This document shows positions 59,882 through 64,000 of a stretch of 64,000 bases of DNA, one piece after another; positions within the stretch are counted from its first letter, which is position 1, and each line of letters begins with the position of its first letter. This stretch comes from Hypericibacter sp050729195 (GTDB taxonomy: Bacteria > Pseudomonadota > Alphaproteobacteria > Dongiales > Dongiaceae): positions 1 to 64,000 of the forward strand of contig NZ_JBOHKS010000134.1 of assembly GCF_050729195.1 (NCBI RefSeq). The letters are read 5' to 3'. The notes beneath the pieces are model-generated. The model was given only the letters and a program-made list of their open reading frames with translations. It was not told where the DNA came from and did not search any database. The translations under genes and the position numbers were made by a program.

Positions 59882-61939
59882 TCAGGCGGCCCGGATGTTG
59901 TTGAGGAAGCCGTCGACCTCGGCGCGTAGGAGTTCCGCCTGCTTGGCGAGTTCGCCGGCCGTTGCCAGAACCTGAGCCGACGCGGCCCCTGTCTGGCTGG
60001 CGGCCTGCGTCACACCCGTGATGTTGGACGTGACCTCGGAGGTACCGGCCGCCGCCTGCTGAACGTTGCGGGCGATCTCCTGGGTCGCAGCCCCCTGCTC
60101 CTCGACGGCGGACGCGATCACGGTGGCGATCTCGCTGATCTTGGCGATCGTGCCGCCGATGCCTTCGATGGCGCCGACGGACCCCGCAGTCGCGCTCTGC
60201 ATCGCGTTGATCTGGGTGGCGATCTCCTCGGTCGCCTTGGCCGTCTGGTTGGCCAGCGACTTGACTTCCGAGGCGACCACGGCAAAGCCCTTGCCGGCTT
60301 CTCCGGCACGGGCGGCTTCGATCGTGGCGTTGAGCGCAAGCAGGTTGGTCTGGCTGGCAATGTCGTTGATCAATTGGACGATGTTGCCGATCTTCTGCGC
60401 CGCTTCCGCCAGCCCCTTGACCTCCGTATTGGTTCGCGCCGCCTCGCTGACCGCGCGGCCGGCGATATCGGTGGATTCCGACACGCGCCGGCTGATCTCG
60501 GCGACGGAGCTGGCCAGTTCTTCCGCGGCAGATGCGACGGTCTGCACATTGGTCGCGGCCTGCTCGGACGCCGCGGCGACGGCCGTCGACTGACGCGACG
60601 TTTCCTCGGCGGTGGCCGACATGCTCTCGGCGGTCGACCGCATCTCGGTCGCGGCCGAGGCGAGGATGCCGAGAAGGCCGGTGACGGACTGGTCGAAGCT
60701 CTTGATATAGCCTTCGACGGCCCGCTGCCGCACTTCCTTGCGCTCCTGCTCCTTGCGTTGTTCTTCCGCCAGGCGATCCATCTCGATGGCGTTCTGCTTG
60801 AACACCTCGACGGCGTCGGCCATCTTGCCGATCTCGTCCGTGCGGCCCAGCGCCGGCACCGTGATCGTCTTGTCGCCGCCGGCCAGCTTCGACATCGCCG
60901 TCGTCATCGCGAGGACGGGCTTGGCGATACCGCTGCCGATGAGCCATGCGATCAGCAAGCCGAAGACGATGCCGCCGAGGCTGAGGATGATCGAGAGCGT
61001 CTCGGAGCTCGCGATGACGCCGTGGGTTTCCTCGGCGACCTTCTCTTCCTCGCTGGCCGCGTCGGCGCTGATCGTCTCGGCGTCGCTCATCACCTTCTCG
61101 GATTCTTCGCCGATCGTCTCATTGACCAGCTTTTCCATGTCGCCGTCGATGACTTCGCTCTTCTTGAAGGCTTCGTCATAGCTGGCGATCAGCGTCTTGA
61201 TCTCGTTCACCTCGGCAAGGAACGCGGGATCCGTGACGACCTTTTCGATCTGGCCGACGGCCTTCGCGGCCTCTTCGAAAGCGGTTTCCGCCTGCGCAGC
61301 CGATCCGGTCTCGCGCCGTTCCAACATCAGGTTCGAGTAGAGCCGCGCCTTGATGATCTCATAGAGGGCCGAGCTGGCGAGGACCGCGGCATTGCTGTCG
61401 CCGCGCTGCGTGGCCTTGTGGACGAGATCTTCGAGATCTGCCGAGAGCTTCGGGCCGGCGATGTCCAGCACCTCCGAGGCGATCCTGACGCGTTCCGCCT
61501 CGAGCTCCTCCACCTTGCCGAAGTTCCCGATGATCGTGGCCAGGGTTTCACCCACCGCCTCGAACGCTTTCTTCTGCGTTTCGTCGACCGCGTGCTTCAA
61601 GCCGGCTTCGATTTCTTCCTGGAGCTTCTTCTCCACCTCGGCCGCGTCTTTCGCGGCCGTGGAATCGCGCGTGCCGACATAGTTGTCGATGTTCCGGCGC
61701 AGCTTGACCACGTCGCGCTCGATCTCTCCGGCGTCGGCGGCGACGCCCACGGCGTCGCTATAGTCGCCGAACTGGTTCGAGATCGAGGTAAAGCCCATAA
61801 AGGAAATTGCGGAGACGCCGGCCAACAGCAGGAGGACGAGCGCGAAGCCCGAAAGCACCTTGGTCTTGACCTTCATATTGCTCAGGCTGGCCAGAAGGCC
61901 GCCCCGCTTCGCATTCGCAGACAAAATTATACTCGACAT
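59882..61939 (-). CDS. Methyl-accepting chemotaxis protein
   Basis: A 685-residue membrane receptor. A first membrane span is at about 28-50 and a second near 300-325, with a long, helical, Glu/Lys-rich periplasmic domain between them. The HAMP domain starts at GIAKPVLAMTTAMSKLAGGD. The signalling hairpin is IEAARAGEAGKGFAVVASEV. The C-terminus (DGFLNNIRAA) has no CheR/CheB pentapeptide tether. I start at ATG 61939 behind GGAG. Confidence 0.94.
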   Translation of the reverse strand: MSSIILSANAKRGGLLASLSNMKVKTKVLSGFALVLLLLAGVSAISFMGFTSISNQFGDYSDAVGVAADAGEIERDVVKLRRNIDNYVGTRDSTAAKDAAEVEKKLQEEIEAGLKHAVDETQKKAFEAVGETLATIIGNFGKVEELEAERVRIASEVLDIAGPKLSADLEDLVHKATQRGDSNAAVLASSALYEIIKARLYSNLMLERRETGSAAQAETAFEEAAKAVGQIEKVVTDPAFLAEVNEIKTLIASYDEAFKKSEVIDGDMEKLVNETIGEESEKVMSDAETISADAASEEEKVAEETHGVIASSETLSIILSLGGIVFGLLIAWLIGSGIAKPVLAMTTAMSKLAGGDKTITVPALGRTDEIGKMADAVEVFKQNAIEMDRLAEEQRKEQERKEVRQRAVEGYIKSFDQSVTGLLGILASAATEMRSTAESMSATAEETSRQSTAVAAASEQAATNVQTVASAAEELASSVAEISRRVSESTDIAGRAVSEAARTNTEVKGLAEAAQKIGNIVQLINDIASQTNLLALNATIEAARAGEAGKGFAVVASEVKSLANQTAKATEEIATQINAMQSATAGSVGAIEGIGGTIAKISEIATVIASAVEEQGAATQEIARNVQQAAAGTSEVTSNITGVTQAASQTGAASAQVLATAGELAKQAELLRAEVDGFLNNIRAA

Positions 61940-61982
61940 GATCACGATCTCCATTTGCCCGGGCGTTGCCCGGGAGGGGGCT

Positions 61983-62792
61983 TTAAAGGGATTGCAGCAG
62001 GAAGCGGCGATTCACGCCCTGAACGGGCCGTGCATTGACCGGGAAGAGGCCTGCGAATTTGCGGATCTGGGCTTCGGACGCCTCGATCGGCTGCTTGAAC
62101 ATGGTCCAGAGCACGCCTTCCGAGCAGGGCGGCGTGGTCAGCGAGCCCTGATAGCGGAAGAAACCCCGGTCCGTCGGCAGCAGCGCCGCGGGACGGATCG
62201 GCGTGCCGATCTCCTGGACCGGACCGGCTTCCGTCGGCATTCCGGCCCAGATGGGCTCGAGCGCGGCATTCTCGGCACCCAGCTGGATGAAGACGCCGAG
62301 CACGGCCAACTGGCCGGCGTCGGAGCGATGGACGAAATGCAGCTCCAGCTCGAAAGCGCGGCCCGCGAGAAGATGCTCGCTCGGATGATGGAAATGGAAT
62401 TGCAGCAGCTCGAACGAGCGGCCGTCGATCCGGGTCCGGGAACCTGGGCTGCAATTGACCTGAATGGTGTGCCCGTTGTTGACGATCGTCAGCGGCATGC
62501 TCTGGAAGTCGGGTTCGACACCGGCAAGCTGAGCGCTGACGGCGTTCCTGAGGTCGATCGGGGTCTGTTCGAAGCCGAGCTCGCAGACGCGGAAGTCGGC
62601 CGAGAGCTCGCCCCAGTTCTGCGGACCGGCCTCGCCTTCGTAGGTCCAATGCGCCGCTCCGCCATGGGAGGGGGTCGTCGCCGACTCCGCCTGCGCGTCG
62701 CGACCGGCGAGGAGCGACAGGCAGGTCGGACAGGCGACGCTGCCGATGGCGAGCTGTTGAATGACGCGGCGGCGCGAGATGGGGACAGTCAC
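61983..62792 (-). CDS. Alpha-class carbonic anhydrase, exported
   Basis: A 269-residue zinc enzyme that interconverts CO2 and bicarbonate. The leader SRRRVIQQLAIGSVACP has a twin-arginine-like start, so it acts in the periplasm. The catalytic core shows HWTYEGEAGPQNWGEL, QTPIDL, LLQFHFHHPSEH with two zinc His, LELHFVHRS with the third, and GSLTTPPCSEGVLWT. The start is GTG 62792 behind GAGGAGGAG; the longer frame upstream has no signal peptide. Confidence 0.93.
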   Translation of the reverse strand: MTVPISRRRVIQQLAIGSVACPTCLSLLAGRDAQAESATTPSHGGAAHWTYEGEAGPQNWGELSADFRVCELGFEQTPIDLRNAVSAQLAGVEPDFQSMPLTIVNNGHTIQVNCSPGSRTRIDGRSFELLQFHFHHPSEHLLAGRAFELELHFVHRSDAGQLAVLGVFIQLGAENAALEPIWAGMPTEAGPVQEIGTPIRPAALLPTDRGFFRYQGSLTTPPCSEGVLWTMFKQPIEASEAQIRKFAGLFPVNARPVQGVNRRFLLQSL

Positions 62793-63169
62793 GATAGACT
62801 CCTCCTCTGTTGGTCGGTCACGGGCGACCGCCGATCGATGACGGACGTCGTCATCGATCGGGGTCTCCGTGACCGGCCTGTGATCCCTCCTGGCAGGCAA
62901 CCCGCAAAAGCGACTTTGCGGCGTTGGCGGACATGCGCGGGGATGCGGCGGGACCACAGGCACGACGATGTTGTTTCGAGATATAGGTAGGAGTCCTAAC
63001 GACTTTCTTAAAATTGGCGATAACCGTTCGGCTATCCCCGCCCCGGAACGGCCGCAGGATGCCGCCGCCGGTCAAGCGCGGCAGCCGATATTGTTCGGAG
63101 ATCGGGGGGCCGACAGAAGCTGGACTGCGGCCGCGCTCGACGCTTATCGGGGGGCGAAAAACCCGGCCG
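62793..63169. promoter_or_regulatory. Intergenic region with a palindrome upstream of carbonic anhydrase
   Basis: A 377-base gap. TAGGA-G-TCCTA (62988-62998) is an 11-base palindrome in an A/T-rich part (ATATAGGTAGGAGTCCTAAC), and resembles the short palindromes bound by MarR-family regulators. It may act on the minus-strand carbonic anhydrase gene, 196 bases away. I see no gene in this gap. Confidence 0.4.
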
Positions 63170-63550
63170 TTACAGGCGCTTATCCGGCAGCAAGTCGTCG
63201 ACAGCAGCCAGCAATTCGGTATCGCGGAAGGGTTTGAAAAGCGCCCGATGCGCGCCCATGGCCTCGGTCAGCGCCAACGCCACAACGGCCGGCAATTCCC
63301 GACCGCCGCCGGACATGGCGATGATGGGTATGTCCTCATGGAGTGCCGCGGCCACCTTGATGACTTCCGTACCGTCCGCCTCCGGCAGCAAAACATCCGT
63401 CACGAGGAGATCATGGCTGGCGCTGCGCAAGCAGGCGATGGCGACCCGGCCATTCTCGGCTTCGGTGACCTCGTGACCGGCCGCCCGAAGAAGGTTGCGC
63501 AGCATCGATCTGAATTCGCGGTTGTCTTCAACGAGCAGAATTCGAGCCAT
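63170..63550 (-). CDS. Single-domain response regulator (receiver only)
   Basis: A 126-residue CheY-like receiver. Acidic pocket Glu8/Asp9, phosphorylation site Asp52 in LLVTDVLLP, and Lys106 in ALFKPF are all present. There is no output domain. It overlaps the end of the MarR gene by 23 bases, so it is probably co-transcribed with it. Its kinase is not obvious; a CHASE3-PAS kinase gene lies 4 kb away. Confidence 0.92.
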   Translation of the reverse strand: MARILLVEDNREFRSMLRNLLRAAGHEVTEAENGRVAIACLRSASHDLLVTDVLLPEADGTEVIKVAAALHEDIPIIAMSGGGRELPAVVALALTEAMGAHRALFKPFRDTELLAAVDDLLPDKRL

Positions 63551-64000
63551 GGCGCCTGTCTCGGCTGCGGTTGTCGGATGGGGACTGCGTCGGCGATCGG
63601 TCGGCGATGGTGGCGTACACGCCGCGCGCCGCGATCGCTGCGACCTCGGCCGCCACCTCCTGCTGCTGAGGAAGAAGCTTCGTCAATGCCTCGATGAGAA
63701 GATTGAGCGGATCCGAACCCAGGAGTTTCCGCCCCTTATCCGTGAGATCGATTCGCGTGACCCGCCCGTCATGCGGATCCTTCTTCTTCACGACCAGCTT
63801 CTTGCGGGCGAGCGCGGCAATCGTATCCGAGGCCGCCGCCTTGCTGACGCAATGAACCCGCGCAAAATTCGTGAGCGTATGGGAACTCGCATTGGCGCGG
63901 TCGAGATAGCGCAGCGCGCTCCATTGTGCCGGATTCAGCCCCTCGACGAAGCACTGGCTGTAGATCATTCGCATCGTGTGATCGAGCAGTTCCGCGATCG
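63528..64000 (-). CDS. MarR family transcriptional regulator (N-terminal end cut by window edge)
   Basis: An open frame of 156 codons that continues past the right edge. An ATG at 63974 is possible, but the upstream residues IAELLDHT read on smoothly into MRMIYSQCFVEGLNPAQWSA, so the true start probably lies outside. The winged helix region has CVSKAAASDTIAALARKKLV and KKKDPHDGRVTRIDLTDKG. The C-terminal tail is charged and looks disordered. Confidence 0.85.
   Translation of the reverse strand, partial: IAELLDHTMRMIYSQCFVEGLNPAQWSALRYLDRANASSHTLTNFARVHCVSKAAASDTIAALARKKLVVKKKDPHDGRVTRIDLTDKGRKLLGSDPLNLLIEALTKLLPQQQEVAAEVAAIAARGVYATIADRSPTQSPSDNRSRDRRHGSNSAR

Noticed and set aside
1..64000. 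tRNA, rRNA, CRISPR arrays, integrases and insertion sequences
   Set aside because: I looked for spaced repeats, transposase-like frames and tRNA-like folds and saw none.

Overview
The window is high-GC bacterial DNA, roughly two-thirds G+C by eye. Its gene content points to an Alphaproteobacterium: FixL/FixJ-type kinase and regulator, hydantoinase A/B, NtaA-type LLM oxidoreductase, dodecin, and many ABC uptake systems. A soil or plant-associated Rhodospirillales-like genus is a reasonable guess, but the genus cannot be fixed from this sequence. No rRNA, tRNA, CRISPR array, transposase or integrase was found.

Layout. (1) 1-6.2 kb: a spermidine/putrescine-type ABC system (ATPase cut by the window edge, plus binding protein) diverges from a DeoR regulator followed by a FucA-like aldolase, an FGGY kinase and a glycerol-1-phosphate dehydrogenase-like enzyme, a compact sugar/polyol catabolic operon. 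(2) 6.2-11.2 kb: a beta-hydroxyacid dehydrogenase, an enolase-superfamily dehydratase and a lone DppA-type binding protein, with a divergent LysR regulator. (3) 11.2-12.9 kb: a small helical protein and a PAP2/AUR1-like membrane enzyme. (4) 12.9-28.6 kb: a large catabolic locus on both sides of a TetR regulator: three CocE/NonD serine hydrolases, an iron-type alcohol dehydrogenase, a complete Opp/Dpp importer, a BtpA/SgcQ protein and a PfkB kinase. A perfect palindrome lies between the TetR and dehydrogenase genes. (5) 28.6-39.1 kb: a second Pot-type importer converges on hydantoinase A/B genes, with a LysR gene and an unrecognised gene nearby.

(6) 39.2-47.3 kb is the most unusual region. Thirteen tightly packed minus-strand genes begin with a class I isoprenoid-synthase-like protein and include a geranylgeranyl-reductase-family flavoprotein. 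The other eleven are small proteins I do not recognise: beta-rich, repeat-containing, Pro/Gly-rich or Cys-rich. Four of them end in cysteine (two in Cys-Cys), and two share a related C-terminal domain. I suggest a lipid-linked extracellular or compartment-like assembly in which an isoprenoid is made, reduced and perhaps attached to C-terminal cysteines. The gene inventory is seen in the sequence; the function is inference.

(7) 47.3-64 kb: an LLM flavin oxidoreductase, a dodecin, a pair of C-rich/G-rich-loop hairpins that may be a small RNA, an AraC regulator, a histidine kinase/FixJ pair, an alpha/beta hydrolase, Dps, a phospholipase-D-like protein, an NTF2-like protein, a DCC thiol oxidoreductase, a CHASE3-PAS histidine kinase, a chemotaxis receptor with a small partner, an alpha-carbonic anhydrase, a single-domain receiver, and a MarR regulator cut by the right edge.
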